Shown: positions 15,701 to 24,306, numbered from the stretch's first letter. The stretch is DNA of 64,000 nt from Polyangiaceae bacterium (GCA_016715885.1 JADJXL010000022.1:124001-188000), one strand, 5' to 3'. The notes: a model not told the origin generated them from the sequence alone. Made by a program: numbers and translations.

Positions 15701-17469
15701 CCGCGGCGCCTCTTTCGGCCAATGCATCTACGACGGAGACGTTCGAGGGGCTCGTCAAGACGTGGTCAGCCAAGAATGCTATCGGTGGACCGACGGTCCA
15801 TTGGCAGATCGTGCGTCCCGTTGCCAATGACCTCAATGAAATGGCATTTGGCGCCGACATCAGCGGCGTGAGTGATCATCGATGGGAGTCGCCGGATCTC
15901 GAGGTTGGGGCGGGGCCGTTTTCGATGACGTTTCAGCATCGATATGATTTCGAGCAATCTTCTTTTCCGCCCTTTGGAATGCAGAATTGGGACGGCGGCG
16001 TCATCGAGGTCAGCGAAGATGGCGGCATGACGTGGGTCGACGTCAACACCATTGCCGGCGCCAATCCCGGGTACACCGGCACGATCAGCACGCTCGCCAG
16101 CAATCCACTCGGCGGGCAACAAGGTTATTCGGGTGCGACGGCGGGTTTTTCCGCCGGTACCATGGTAAACCAAACGATTGACTTTGGAACGGCCGTGGCG
16201 AACAAGACCATACGTATTCGATTCCGCATCGGTACGGACGAAGCCGTTGGTGCAGGTGGTTGGTTCATTGACGACATCGCTTTCACGGGTCTCACGAACA
16301 AGCCTTTTTCGACGCAGACTGCGAATGCAGGCATGTGCAACCTCGCACCGATTGCGGATGCGGGACCGGATCAAATCGTGCCGAGCGGGGCGAACGTGGC
16401 GCTCGACGGATCGGGTAGTTCGGATCCGGACAACATGCCGAATCCGCTTACGTACGCGTGGATGCAAACGGCGGGCCCGGGTGTGACGTTGTCGAGCGCG
16501 ACCGACGTCCAGCCAACGTTTGTTGCGCCAAGTGTTGCAATGAGCACGGTCCTTACGTTCCAGCTCGAGGTGAGCGACGGAGCCGCGGCGGCGAGTGATT
16601 CCGTCAACATTACGGTCGAACCTGGCGGCACTGGCGGCATGGGTGGCGGCGGCATGGCGGGCGCTGGCGGCATGGGTGGCGGCGGCATGGCGGGCGCTGG
16701 CGGCATGGGTGGCGGCGGCATGGCGGGCGCTGGCGGGATGGGCGGCGTTGGCGGAATGGGCGGCGTTGGCGGGATGGGCGGCGTTGGCGGGATGGGCGGC
16801 GTTGGCGGGATGGGCGGCGCTGGCGGCGCGTCGTCGTCGTCGAGCAGCGCGTCGTCGTCGTCGAGCAGCGCGTCGTCGTCGTCGAGCAGCGCGTCGTCGT
16901 CGTCGAGCAGCGCGTCGTCGTCGTCGAGCAGCGCGTCGTCGTCATCGAGCAGCGCGTCGTCGTCGTCGAGCAGCGCGTCGTCGTCGTCGAGCAGCTCGTC
17001 GTCATCATCGAGCGGCTCGTCGTCGTCATCGAGCAGCGCGTCGTCGTCGTCGAGCAGCGCGTCGTCGTCGTCGAGCAGCGCGTCGTCGTCGTCGAGCAGC
17101 GCGTCGTCGTCGTCGAGCAGCGCGTCGTCGTCGTCGAGCAGCGCGTCGTCGTCGTCGAGCAGCTCCGGCATGGGAGGCGCTGGCGGTGGCGGTGGTATGG
17201 CGGGCGCTGGCGGTGAGGGTGGCGGTGGTATGGCGGGCGCTGGCGGTGAGGGTGGCGGTGGTATGGCGGGCGCTGGCGGCGACGGTGGCGGTGGTATGGC
17301 GGGCGCTGGCGGTGATGATGCCAACGGATCCACCATTGTCATCGGAGGGTGCGCTTGCTCGGTGCCAGCCTCCAATGAATCGGCACCGGTACGCGATGTT
17401 GGTGTTTCGCTCCTAGCAGTCATTGGCGCATGGCTCGTTCGCCGCCGCCGCAATGACAAACCCTCTTGA
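12748..17469 (+). CDS. M36-type metallopeptidase with PA, PKD-like and MYXO-CTERM parts (copy 1)
   Basis: A 1573-residue exported protease. The order is: signal peptide (cleavage near VVRA); FTP-like propeptide (IIVVFRQQAGGIDVFQTE); catalytic domain with HEWGH (His647-His651) and downstream EGWGD (Glu670), the fungalysin (M36) zinc arrangement; a PA insert at about 505-630; a CARDB-like and a jelly-roll domain (FRIGTDEAVGAGGWFIDDI); a PKD-like domain (~1198-1290); then Gly-, Ser- and Gly-rich linkers and a tail with GCACS, a hydrophobic helix and RRRR, i.e. a MYXO-CTERM sorting signal. It probably degrades extracellular protein from the cell surface. The second ATG of ATGATG is preferred (GGAGG 4 nt upstream). 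Tandem paralogue follows. Confidence 0.88.
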   Translation: MKRSVRYASILGTLLTASVVRAGGPDLPDYNAYEDAPEVVDQPLASTLVPEGMAAGVASIDEKRGVPTIYWAPQDGPLSPGSFLSRPEASARFYLEHYAPLYGLASGALSVAKAVMVHDTGRGGIIVVFRQQAGGIDVFQTEVKVLMTPNHELVAITGNLHPQAAPKMGRAAKFTLLPQDAIARAFNDFFMTKVPPSAFLDANRPRHGYAFYRLVDTTETGRKNIGLSRPARIKKVYYAMPGELVPAYYVEIWGGERSGANSVLYSYVIAADDGRLLQRRSLTRDAAFQYRVWSDGAPLHTPTDGPIADFAPHPTGVPDGSFPPFSLPVLVTVDGFNTNPSGTFDPWLPAGATETVGNNVDAYIDAANQDDPTAPNFRANVTAPGVFDRTYDTLESPSVNQEQQKASITQLFFDNNYHHDYFYDSGFDEAAGNAQMDNFGRGGFGNDPLLAEGQDGSGTDNANMSTPGDGDSPRMQMYVFSGLANLNFSVNPGNQSFGVGTASFGPQTFNVGPVELLLAEDGSTVDLGGGNPTVNDACQPLTGGMGTYGGKIILADRGGCTDKVRVTNAQDAGAAGIIIANNVAGGGTFNVTASGGMIPQNTPIFSIGTANGADLKAQLSMQSLTASMLRTGVIQRDGTIDNGIVAHEWGHYLHFRLTSPGTQQGGGMSEGWGDVIALMQLVRPDDDFNGVFATGIYAAQTFHDSGYFGIRRYPYSTDFTKNALTFKHISQGQALPVGVPSSNIFSNDNAEVHNAGEVWCSMVWESYANLLEDTVGVNPRHTFDQAKRKMADYIVAGMKLAPVDMTFTEQRDGILAAAVAGGDMEDFNDLTAGFAVRGAGSCAVSPSRNSTTLTGVVESFSSNPNASFVSLVLSESTPNCDGDGVLDAGEMGQVAINVQNTGWAPLVGATVTLTSSDPSILFPNGNTVNLPSTNAYATSTAFVDVALAPAVNMTTLVSFSAVINAPGACNTMTNGSGFAEVHYDSAAPLSANASTTETFEGLVKTWSAKNAIGGPTVHWQIVRPVANDLNEMAFGADISGVSDHRWESPDLEVGAGPFSMTFQHRYDFEQSSFPPFGMQNWDGGVIEVSEDGGMTWVDVNTIAGANPGYTGTISTLASNPLGGQQGYSGATAGFSAGTMVNQTIDFGTAVANKTIRIRFRIGTDEAVGAGGWFIDDIAFTGLTNKPFSTQTANAGMCNLAPIADAGPDQIVPSGANVALDGSGSSDPDNMPNPLTYAWMQTAGPGVTLSSATDVQPTFVAPSVAMSTVLTFQLEVSDGAAAASDSVNITVEPGGTGGMGGGGMAGAGGMGGGGMAGAGGMGGGGMAGAGGMGGVGGMGGVGGMGGVGGMGGVGGMGGAGGASSSSSSASSSSSSASSSSSSASSSSSSASSSSSSASSSSSSASSSSSSASSSSSSSSSSSSGSSSSSSSASSSSSSASSSSSSASSSSSSASSSSSSASSSSSSASSSSSSSGMGGAGGGGGMAGAGGEGGGGMAGAGGEGGGGMAGAGGDGGGGMAGAGGDDANGSTIVIGGCACSVPASNESAPVRDVGVSLLAVIGAWLVRRRRNDKPS
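16622..16827 (+). repeat. Gly-rich coding repeats in M36 copy 1
   Basis: Tandem units such as ATGGGTGGCGGCGGCATGGC and GGCGTTGGCGGGATGGGC encode GGMGGGGMAGAGG and GGMGGVGG repeats, forming a flexible linker before the Ser-rich stretch. Confidence 0.85.
16828..17163 (+). repeat. 21-bp minisatellite encoding (ASSSSSS)n
   Basis: About sixteen near-identical 21-bp units (GCG, four TCG, AGC, AGC) code for Ala plus six Ser, with a slightly diverged patch around 16990-17040 containing TCA codons and a Gly. The array lies in the linker of the first M36 peptidase and should be prone to slippage, changing the linker length without frameshift. Confidence 0.9.
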
Positions 17470-17477
17470 CCCTAACG

Positions 17478-17512
17478 CGGGGAAAGGCGACCGTGTTGGT
17501 CGTATTTCCCCG
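17478..17512 (+). terminator. hairpin between the two M36 genes
   Basis: CGGGGAAA (17478-17485) pairs with TTTCCCCG (17505-17512), with a second inner stem GACC/GGTC. It starts 8 nt after the stop of copy 1. There is no long T-tract, so it may only attenuate read-through into copy 2. Confidence 0.55.
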
Positions 17513-17577
17513 GCTCACTTCGATGCTTGCAATGAAGGATGTGTGCCCCGTTTCGACGAACGCGGCATGGAGGAATG

Positions 17578-20500
17578 ATGAAACGCACTGTACGTTACGC
17601 TTCGGTCTTGGTTACGATGCTCACGGGATCCTTCGCGTTCGCTGGCGGGCACGGTTTGCCCAACTACGACGCTTATCTCGACGCGCCTGAGGCGCAAACT
17701 CGGCCGCTTTCGAGCAACTTCGTGCCGTCGGAAATGGTGGTCGGTGTCACGAGCATCGATGAGAAGCGGGGCGTGCCGACGGTCTTCTGGGCGCCGCAGA
17801 ATGGCCCGATGGCTCCGACTTCGTTGCAAGCGCGCCCCGAAGCGGCGGCGCGGTATTATCTGGAGTACTACGCGCCGCTTTATGGCCTCGGGTCCGGAGC
17901 TCTTTCGACGGCCAATGCAGCGGCCGTGCACGACACCGGAGGCGGAATCATCGTCGTATTTCGGCAAAAGGCACAGGGGATCGACGTTCATCGTGCCGAG
18001 CTGAGTGTCCTCATGCGTTCGAATCGCGAGCTCGTGGCAATCATGGGGAATTTGCACCCGCACGCATCGGCGAAGATGACACGTTCGGCGAAGTTCAGTC
18101 TGGCGCCGCAAAATTCGATTGCTCGTGCGTTCAACGATTTCTTTGGGACGAAGGTCCCGGCGAGCGCGTTCGTCGATACGAAGAGGCTCGAATACGGGTA
18201 TTCGTTCTTCAATCTCGTCGATACGGCGGAGACGAAAAGCAAAAATATCGGTATGGCACGACCAGCCCGTGTCAAAAAGGTGTACTTCGCAATGCCGGAC
18301 AGCTTGGTTCCCGCGCATTACGTTGAAATCTGGGGTTGGGACAAGACGGCAAAAGAATCGGTTTTGTATTCGTACGTGATCGCAGCCGACGACGGCCGGA
18401 TGCTCGAACGGCGCAGTTTGACGCACGATGCCGCATTCACATATCGCGTGTGGTCGGATGGAGCGCCCAATTTTACGCCACCGGATGGCCCGCAGGCCGA
18501 TTATGCGCCGCACCCGACGGGATTGCCGGATGGTTCGTCGCCTGCGTACACGGCGCCCGTGTTGGTGACGGTCGACGGTTTCAATACGAATCCTCAAGGC
18601 ACGTTCGATCCATGGCTCGCCATGGGCGCGACGCAGTCGACCGGCAACAACGCCGATGCCTACGCGGATCTCGATGCCAACAACAATCCGGACTACCGCG
18701 CAACCACGACGGCACCAGGGGTTTTCGATCGAGTATACAATACGTCGCAAAACCCGACCGTGAGCCAGAATCAGGTGCGCGCGTCGATTACGCAGCTCTT
18801 CTTCGATGCCAATTATCTGCACGATTATTGGTACGATTCGGGCTTCAACGAGGCGGCGGGCAACGCGCAGCAAAACAATTATGGGCGCGGTGGAGCAGGA
18901 AATGATCGCCTGCTCTTGGAAGCGCAAGATGGAGCGAACACCGGCAATCGCAACAACGCGAACATGTCGACGCCGGCAGATGGTTCGTCGCCGCGCATGC
19001 AGATGTACGTATGGGACGGGCCGCCGAATGCGAGCTTGACGGTGAATCCGGGCAACCAGACGTTCAGCGCTGGCGTTGCGGGATTCGGGCCTCAGGCGTT
19101 CAACATTGGGCCTGCGCAAATCGTGGTGGCGCAGGACAATTCGACCGCCGATCAGGATGGCGGCAACACCGGCAACTTCACGGATGCATGTCAGGCGCTG
19201 ACCGGCGGCGGAAACACGTATACGGGAAAGATCGTGCTTGCCGATCGTGGAGCGTGTGCCTTCGTGGACAAGGTGAAGAACATTCAAAATGCGGGAGGCA
19301 TCGGCGCCCTCATTGCAAATAACCAAGCAGTGGGCTTGCCCCCGAGCCCGATGGGGGGGACGGACAATACGATCAACATTGGTACGCTCGGTATCACGCA
19401 AGCCGACGGAGCCAGCCTGAAAACGCAAATTCAGGGCGGTACGATCACGGGAACGATGGTCCGCGGACCGGCGACGGACCGCGATGGAACGATTGACAAC
19501 GGTATCGTCGGACATGAATGGGGCCATTACATTCATCACCGATTGACGAGCCCGGGGACGCAGCAAGGTGGCTCCATGGGCGAAGGCTGGGGCGATTTCG
19601 TCGCATTGCATATGCTCATTCGGCAAGGCGATGATCCCACGGGTGTTTACGCGACGGCCGTGTACGCGGGCGCCACGTTTGGCGATAGCGCGTATTACGG
19701 AATTCGTCGGTGCGCGTATACGAAGGACATGATGAAGAATGGCTTGACGTTCAAGCACATCTCGGACGGTCAAGCGCTGCCGCCCAGCGTCATCGATTTC
19801 GGCAACGAAAACTCCGAAGTGCACAACGCGGGCGAAATTTGGGCCACGATGATGTTCGAGGCGTACACGAATCTGCTCCTCGATGCGCAAGGCCCCAATG
19901 CTCGGCATACGTTCGACCAAGCCAAACGCAAAATGGCCGATTACGTCGTGGGTGGCATGCAGGCCGCCCCAGCGAACATGACGTTCACCGAGCAGCGCGA
20001 CGGCATTTTGGCAGCGGCGATTGCCGGCGGAGACCTGGAGGATTTTCAGGATCTCGCAGCAGGTTATGCCACGCGTGGCATCGGCGCCTGTGCCGTGTCG
20101 CCAGCGCGCAATTCAACGACGCTCACGGGCGTCGTGGAAAGCTTTACGGCCAATCCGCAGCCGGTCTTCATTTCGACGGAGCTCACCGAGGGCGTGCCGA
20201 ACTGTGATGGCGACGGCGTGCTGGATGCAGGGGAAACCGGTCAAGTGGCGATCAACATCCAAAACCTTGGCTGGTCACCGCTATCGGGCGCAACCGTGAC
20301 GGTCACGTCGAGCAACCCGAGCCTCACGTTCCCCAGTGGGAATTCAACAATGTTGCCGATGACGAACGTCTTCGAAACGACGACGGCTTACGTGCCGGTT
20401 GTCTTGTCGAATGCCGTGAATGCAACGACGGTGATACCCCTCAATATCGTCATCAATGCACCGTCGGCGTGCACGGCGACGACCAATGCCACCGGTGCGG

Positions 20501-21933
20501 CCGAAGTGCATTACGATTCGTATGCACCCCTGACGCCGAATGCATCGACGACCGAAACCTTCGAGGGGCTCGAGAAGACCTGGTCGGCGACGCTCGCCTC
20601 GGGGACGGCCACGACGCTTTGGCAGATCATTCGGCCGAACGCCACCGCCGCGAATGAATTGATCTACGGTCAAGACATCGCCAGCGTCAGCGACCATCGT
20701 TATGAATCGCCAGACCTCGCCGTCGGTGCAGGCGCCTTCTCCATGACCTTCCAGCATCGGTACCAATTCGAACGTTCGCAGGGTCAGAACTGGGATGGCG
20801 CCGTCATCGAATACAGTGAAGACGGCGGCATGAACTGGGCCGACATCAGTACGCTCGCCGGGGTCAATCCCGGTTATGGCGGCACCATCAGCACCCAGGC
20901 CAGCAATCCCCTCGGCGGTCGGACGGGGTACGTCAATGCTACGAATGGTTTTGCCAACGGCACGATGGTAAACCAAACGATTAACTTCGGCACGACGCTC
21001 GCCAACAAGACCATCAAGCTGCGCTTCCGCATTGGTACGGACGAGGCTGTTGGCTCGGGCGGTTGGTACATCGATAACATCGCCTTCACGGGCCTGACGA
21101 ACAAGCCCTTCTCGGCTCAGGCGGCCGAGGATGGCATGTGCATGAACGAGCTACCGATTGCGAATGCAGGCGTCGATCAGGTCGTACCGAGCGGCGCCAA
21201 TGTCATGCTCGATGGCTCCGGAAGCTCTGATCCGGACAACCAGCCGAGCCCCCTTGCATTCGCGTGGTCGCAGACCGCGGGGCCAGGTGTGATGCTTTCC
21301 GCGCCAATGAGTGCCATGACGAACTTCGTCGCGCCCGCTGTCATGATGGATACGCTCCTCACGTTCCAGTTGACGGTGGACGACGGTGCCGCGTCTGCGA
21401 ACGATTCGGTGAACGTGTTGGTGCAGGCTGAACCGGGCACCGGCGGCGCTGGCGGCATGGCGGGTGCTGGCGGCATGGGCGGCGCTGGCGGCATGGCGGG
21501 CGCTGGCGGCATGGGCGGCGCTGGCGGCATGGGCGGCGCTGGCGGTATGGGCGGCGCTGGCGGCATGGCGGGTGCTGGCGGCATGGCTGGCGAAGGCGGC
21601 ATGGCGGGCGCTGGCGGCATGGGCGGCGCTGGCGGCGGCATGGCGGGTGCTGGCGGCATGGCTGGCGAAGGCGGCATGGCGGGCGCTGGCGGCATGGCTG
21701 GCGAAGGCGGCATGGCGGGCGCTGGCGGCATGGCTGGCGAAGGCGGCATGGCGGGCGAAGGCGGAGCTGGCGGCGGGTCCACTCGGCCGCCTCCGGTGCT
21801 CAGCGAAGGCGGTTGCGATTGCTCCGTTCCTGGCGGCGAGCGTCCAGAGCCCGCTCGCGATGTCGCAGGCTCGCTCCTCGCACTCGTTGGCGCGTGGCTC
21901 GTGCGCCGTCGTCGCAGCGGCAAACCCTCCTGA
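17578..21933 (+). CDS. M36-type metallopeptidase with PA, PKD-like and MYXO-CTERM parts (copy 2)
   Basis: A 1451-residue paralogue of the preceding gene with the same domain order. Zinc motif HEWGH is at residues 646-650 with Glu669 in EGWGD. The PA insert carries GKIVLADRGAC. Jelly-roll and PKD-like domains (~1192-1284) follow, then a Gly/Ala/Met-rich linker (~1286-1401) and a MYXO-CTERM tail (GCDCS, hydrophobic helix, RRRR). It lacks the long Ser minisatellite of copy 1. The signal peptide probably ends at FAFA. The leader CATGGAGGAATGATGAA is shared almost exactly with copy 1, which marks the pair as a tandem duplication. The role is inferred to be cell-surface proteolysis, perhaps with a different specificity. 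Confidence 0.88.
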   Translation: MKRTVRYASVLVTMLTGSFAFAGGHGLPNYDAYLDAPEAQTRPLSSNFVPSEMVVGVTSIDEKRGVPTVFWAPQNGPMAPTSLQARPEAAARYYLEYYAPLYGLGSGALSTANAAAVHDTGGGIIVVFRQKAQGIDVHRAELSVLMRSNRELVAIMGNLHPHASAKMTRSAKFSLAPQNSIARAFNDFFGTKVPASAFVDTKRLEYGYSFFNLVDTAETKSKNIGMARPARVKKVYFAMPDSLVPAHYVEIWGWDKTAKESVLYSYVIAADDGRMLERRSLTHDAAFTYRVWSDGAPNFTPPDGPQADYAPHPTGLPDGSSPAYTAPVLVTVDGFNTNPQGTFDPWLAMGATQSTGNNADAYADLDANNNPDYRATTTAPGVFDRVYNTSQNPTVSQNQVRASITQLFFDANYLHDYWYDSGFNEAAGNAQQNNYGRGGAGNDRLLLEAQDGANTGNRNNANMSTPADGSSPRMQMYVWDGPPNASLTVNPGNQTFSAGVAGFGPQAFNIGPAQIVVAQDNSTADQDGGNTGNFTDACQALTGGGNTYTGKIVLADRGACAFVDKVKNIQNAGGIGALIANNQAVGLPPSPMGGTDNTINIGTLGITQADGASLKTQIQGGTITGTMVRGPATDRDGTIDNGIVGHEWGHYIHHRLTSPGTQQGGSMGEGWGDFVALHMLIRQGDDPTGVYATAVYAGATFGDSAYYGIRRCAYTKDMMKNGLTFKHISDGQALPPSVIDFGNENSEVHNAGEIWATMMFEAYTNLLLDAQGPNARHTFDQAKRKMADYVVGGMQAAPANMTFTEQRDGILAAAIAGGDLEDFQDLAAGYATRGIGACAVSPARNSTTLTGVVESFTANPQPVFISTELTEGVPNCDGDGVLDAGETGQVAINIQNLGWSPLSGATVTVTSSNPSLTFPSGNSTMLPMTNVFETTTAYVPVVLSNAVNATTVIPLNIVINAPSACTATTNATGAAEVHYDSYAPLTPNASTTETFEGLEKTWSATLASGTATTLWQIIRPNATAANELIYGQDIASVSDHRYESPDLAVGAGAFSMTFQHRYQFERSQGQNWDGAVIEYSEDGGMNWADISTLAGVNPGYGGTISTQASNPLGGRTGYVNATNGFANGTMVNQTINFGTTLANKTIKLRFRIGTDEAVGSGGWYIDNIAFTGLTNKPFSAQAAEDGMCMNELPIANAGVDQVVPSGANVMLDGSGSSDPDNQPSPLAFAWSQTAGPGVMLSAPMSAMTNFVAPAVMMDTLLTFQLTVDDGAASANDSVNVLVQAEPGTGGAGGMAGAGGMGGAGGMAGAGGMGGAGGMGGAGGMGGAGGMAGAGGMAGEGGMAGAGGMGGAGGGMAGAGGMAGEGGMAGAGGMAGEGGMAGAGGMAGEGGMAGEGGAGGGSTRPPPVLSEGGCDCSVPGGERPEPARDVAGSLLALVGAWLVRRRRSGKPS
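21436..21776 (+). repeat. Gly-rich coding repeats in M36 copy 2
   Basis: Repeated 18-bp-type units (GGCGGCATGGCGGGCGCT and variants with GGCGAAGGC) encode GGMAGAGGM/GGMAGEGGM. They replace the Ser minisatellite seen in copy 1 and share unit sequence with linkers of other exported proteins here. Confidence 0.85.
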
Positions 21934-21943
21934 CAACCTGCAT

Positions 21944-21981
21944 CGAGGGGAAAACGAATCGCTCGATGCGTTTTCCCCTCG
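21944..21981 (+). terminator. terminator hairpin after M36 copy 2
   Basis: A perfect 13-bp stem, CGAGGGGAAAACG (21944-21956) with its complement at 21969-21981, and a 12-nt loop, 10 nt after the stop. No T-tract follows, but the stem is long and stable. Confidence 0.7.
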
Positions 21982-22102
21982 CGCGCATTCGGTTCCGCCC
22001 ACCCATTGCTCGTCAATGGCGTGGGCGGTTTGTTTGGAGGTATATGGGGGACGATGAACGCGTAGGGGCGGGAAACGCGGTTGGTCCAGTCATGCCATTC
22101 AA

Positions 22103-22510
22103 TCAGTGTGGCGTGGCCGGAGCCATTGCTGCAATGACGAATTGGCCAATTGCGGCCAGCATTCCGAGCGCAAACATCATCGACCGCGCCTTGTCGACAT
22201 TGGCAACGTACAAGACGCCATGTAGAAAGCGGGCCACGACCCACACGATCGCAAGAATCATCGAATGCGTCGGGTTGGCATGCGTGACATGCGCTACGAG
22301 AACTGCGGGCGCATACACGGCAAGTGCTTCCATTGCGTTCTGGTGCGCAGAATATGCGCGCGCACCCTTGCCTTCGAGCTTCGATGTTTGAAGGCGCGGA
22401 TGCGCATTGTCTAAATTGCCGAATTGCTCCTTGCGAGCCGACAAGGCTACAGGCAGCCACGCATAAGGCAGGATCACGGCAACGAGCAAGGTCCAAAGCG
22501 GGATGGTCAT
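22103..22510 (-). CDS. MAPEG family membrane protein
   Basis: A 135-residue integral membrane protein with four hydrophobic helices and the MAPEG signature layout: a polar loop after helix 1 (GNLDNAHPR), the segment RAYSAHQNAMEALAVYAPAV, then WVVARFLHGVLYVANVDKAR. MAPEG proteins are small glutathione- or lipid-peroxide-handling membrane enzymes; in bacteria the substrate is usually unknown. A GAGGAGAA site before the ATG at 22510 supports the start. It stands alone, divergent from the HAD lipoprotein gene and convergent with the M36 pair. Confidence 0.85.
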   Translation of the reverse strand: MTIPLWTLLVAVILPYAWLPVALSARKEQFGNLDNAHPRLQTSKLEGKGARAYSAHQNAMEALAVYAPAVLVAHVTHANPTHSMILAIVWVVARFLHGVLYVANVDKARSMMFALGMLAAIGQFVIAAMAPATPH

Positions 22511-22795
22511 GGGAAAAGTTCTCCTCGGCAAGATTCGGAAGACGAGAAACCGCGCTCTTCGCAGGATACACGGGCGAAAAATCGGGTGCGCGTTCCCCCT
22601 AATTGGCGAAGCGTAGATCAATTTTGCAGCGAAGCGCTAGTTTTCTGTTGTTCGACTGCGCAAACGAAGGGGCGCATTGTGGTTCATAACTCAAATCACA
22701 AATCCGGTTCGCGCAACGCGATGCGTCGAAAATGATTGTGAACACATTTGGCATACGGCCTGCTAGAGTGAATCGAGGGAAGGAGTTCCTTAACG

Positions 22796-24247
22796 ATGAT
22801 GACGAAACTTCATTGCGGTATTCTTGCGGCGTTCATGGCGAGCGCGGGGGCATTGACGGTCGGTTGCGACGAAACGACCACGACGGGGACCAGCAGCTCG
22901 AGCTCGTCCGGTTCCGGTGGCTCTGCGGGGGAAGGTGGAATGGCCGGTAACGGGGGAGCGGCCGGGGGTGGTGCTGGTGGCGGCGGAATGGGAGGAACTG
23001 GTGGAGTGGGTGGCGGCGGAAGCGGCGGCGGCATGATGGCCGTACCGGATCTCGATACCAATCTCATGTGGTATGGAGAAAACCGCAAAGCGCTCGACGA
23101 AATGATCGACCAAGTCGGGGTCAACAGCGCGAATTACGATCCGAACAAGAAGCCGGTCGCGATTTACGACTGGGACAACACCGTCATCAAGAACGACATT
23201 GGCGACATCATGTTCTTCTATCAAGTGAAGAACGACAAGATCATTCAGCCGCCGAACAAGGATTGGACGACGACGAGTCGGTATCTCACGACCGAAGCCG
23301 CAAATGCATTGGCCGCTGCCTGTGGTAGCTTGGCGGCTGCGGGAATGCCTTTGCCCACGAGCACCAATGCGGCTTGCGCGGATGAGCTCGTTGCGGTGTA
23401 CACGACGGCGAAAACCACGGCGGGTGCAGCCGCATATTCAGGCTGGAACTATCGAACGATGGAACCGGCCTACGCGTGGGTCGCTCAATTGCAAGCCGGC
23501 TTCACGACGGATGAATTGAAGGGATTTGCCAAGACGGCGCTCGACGCTGCACTCGCGGAAACCGAGGGGGCGACACAAACGGTCGGCACGACGTCCGTCA
23601 ATGCGTGGCTGAGAATTTATGCGCAAATCGCAAACCTCATCGACGTCATGCAGAAGAACGGAATCGACGTTTGGGTCATTTCCGCATCGTCGCAGCCCAT
23701 CGTCGAAGCCTTTGCGGAGAAGGTGAACATTGCCGCCGACCACGTCATTGGCATTCGAACCGTAAAGGATGCCATGGGCAAACACACGTACGATATCGTG
23801 GGCTGCGGCTCGGTTCCCGACGGATCGGGCAATGGCAGCGGCAATCCGCTGGGCAATACGATGATCAGCTACATCGAGGGCAAGCGCTGCTGGATGAACA
23901 CGGTGATCTACGGCGAGAGTGGTGCGGCAGCAGAAATGACGAATCCGGACATGGCAAAACGCCCCGTTTTCGGTGCTGGCGATTCCGATACGGACATTTC
24001 CTTCCTGCACGATGCGACGCACCTGAAGCTCGTGATCAATCGCAACAAGAACGAAATCATGTGCAACGGGTACGCGAACCACGACAAGAAGTGGATCATC
24101 AACCCGATGTTCATTCAGCCCAAAGGCCAATATGCAGCGGGCTATCCGTGCTCGACGACGGCGTGCAAGGACGAGGCAGGGGCTTCCGTGCCTTGTACGA
24201 ACGAGCTAAAGGAAATCATCGCAGACCAGACGGACACGGTCTACTGA
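22796..24247 (+). CDS. HAD-superfamily phosphatase lipoprotein
   Basis: A 483-residue exported lipoprotein: lipobox LTVGC, Ser- and Gly-rich linkers to about residue 80, then a HAD hydrolase domain. Motif I is YDWDNTV with Asp125 and Asp127; motif II is VISASSQP; the last acidic motif is GAGDSDTD (Asp396, Asp398, Asp400). A large cap with several Cys sits between motifs I and II. The overall pattern resembles secreted HAD phosphatases such as phosphorylcholine phosphatase; the natural substrate is unknown. AGGAG at 22781-22785 supports ATG 22796 (a second ATG follows directly). It ends 13 nt before a strong hairpin shared with the convergent gene. Confidence 0.78.
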   Translation: MMTKLHCGILAAFMASAGALTVGCDETTTTGTSSSSSSGSGGSAGEGGMAGNGGAAGGGAGGGGMGGTGGVGGGGSGGGMMAVPDLDTNLMWYGENRKALDEMIDQVGVNSANYDPNKKPVAIYDWDNTVIKNDIGDIMFFYQVKNDKIIQPPNKDWTTTSRYLTTEAANALAAACGSLAAAGMPLPTSTNAACADELVAVYTTAKTTAGAAAYSGWNYRTMEPAYAWVAQLQAGFTTDELKGFAKTALDAALAETEGATQTVGTTSVNAWLRIYAQIANLIDVMQKNGIDVWVISASSQPIVEAFAEKVNIAADHVIGIRTVKDAMGKHTYDIVGCGSVPDGSGNGSGNPLGNTMISYIEGKRCWMNTVIYGESGAAAEMTNPDMAKRPVFGAGDSDTDISFLHDATHLKLVINRNKNEIMCNGYANHDKKWIINPMFIQPKGQYAAGYPCSTTACKDEAGASVPCTNELKEIIADQTDTVY

Positions 24248-24260
24248 GCTGATTGGATGA

Positions 24261-24287
24261 CGAGGGGCCTCGTCATGAGGCCCCTCG
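24261..24287. terminator. bidirectional terminator hairpin
   Basis: CGAGGGGCCTC (24261-24271), loop GTCAT, then its perfect complement (24277-24287). It sits in the 59-bp gap between convergent genes and can serve both strands. Confidence 0.75.
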
Positions 24288-24306
24288 GGTTCATTGGCGG
24301 GAAACC

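Noticed and set aside
16828..17163. Possible CRISPR array
   Set aside because: Units are directly adjacent, without unique spacers, and in frame in a protein linker.
16371..17459. Long minus-strand ORF with LLDDDDA repeats
   Set aside because: Antisense shadow of the Ser minisatellite in the first M36 gene; the repeat lacks stops on both strands.
17515..19920. 801-codon minus-strand ORF
   Set aside because: Lies fully antisense to the catalytic part of the second M36 gene; Arg/Ile-rich, no domain; an effect of GC-rich codon usage.
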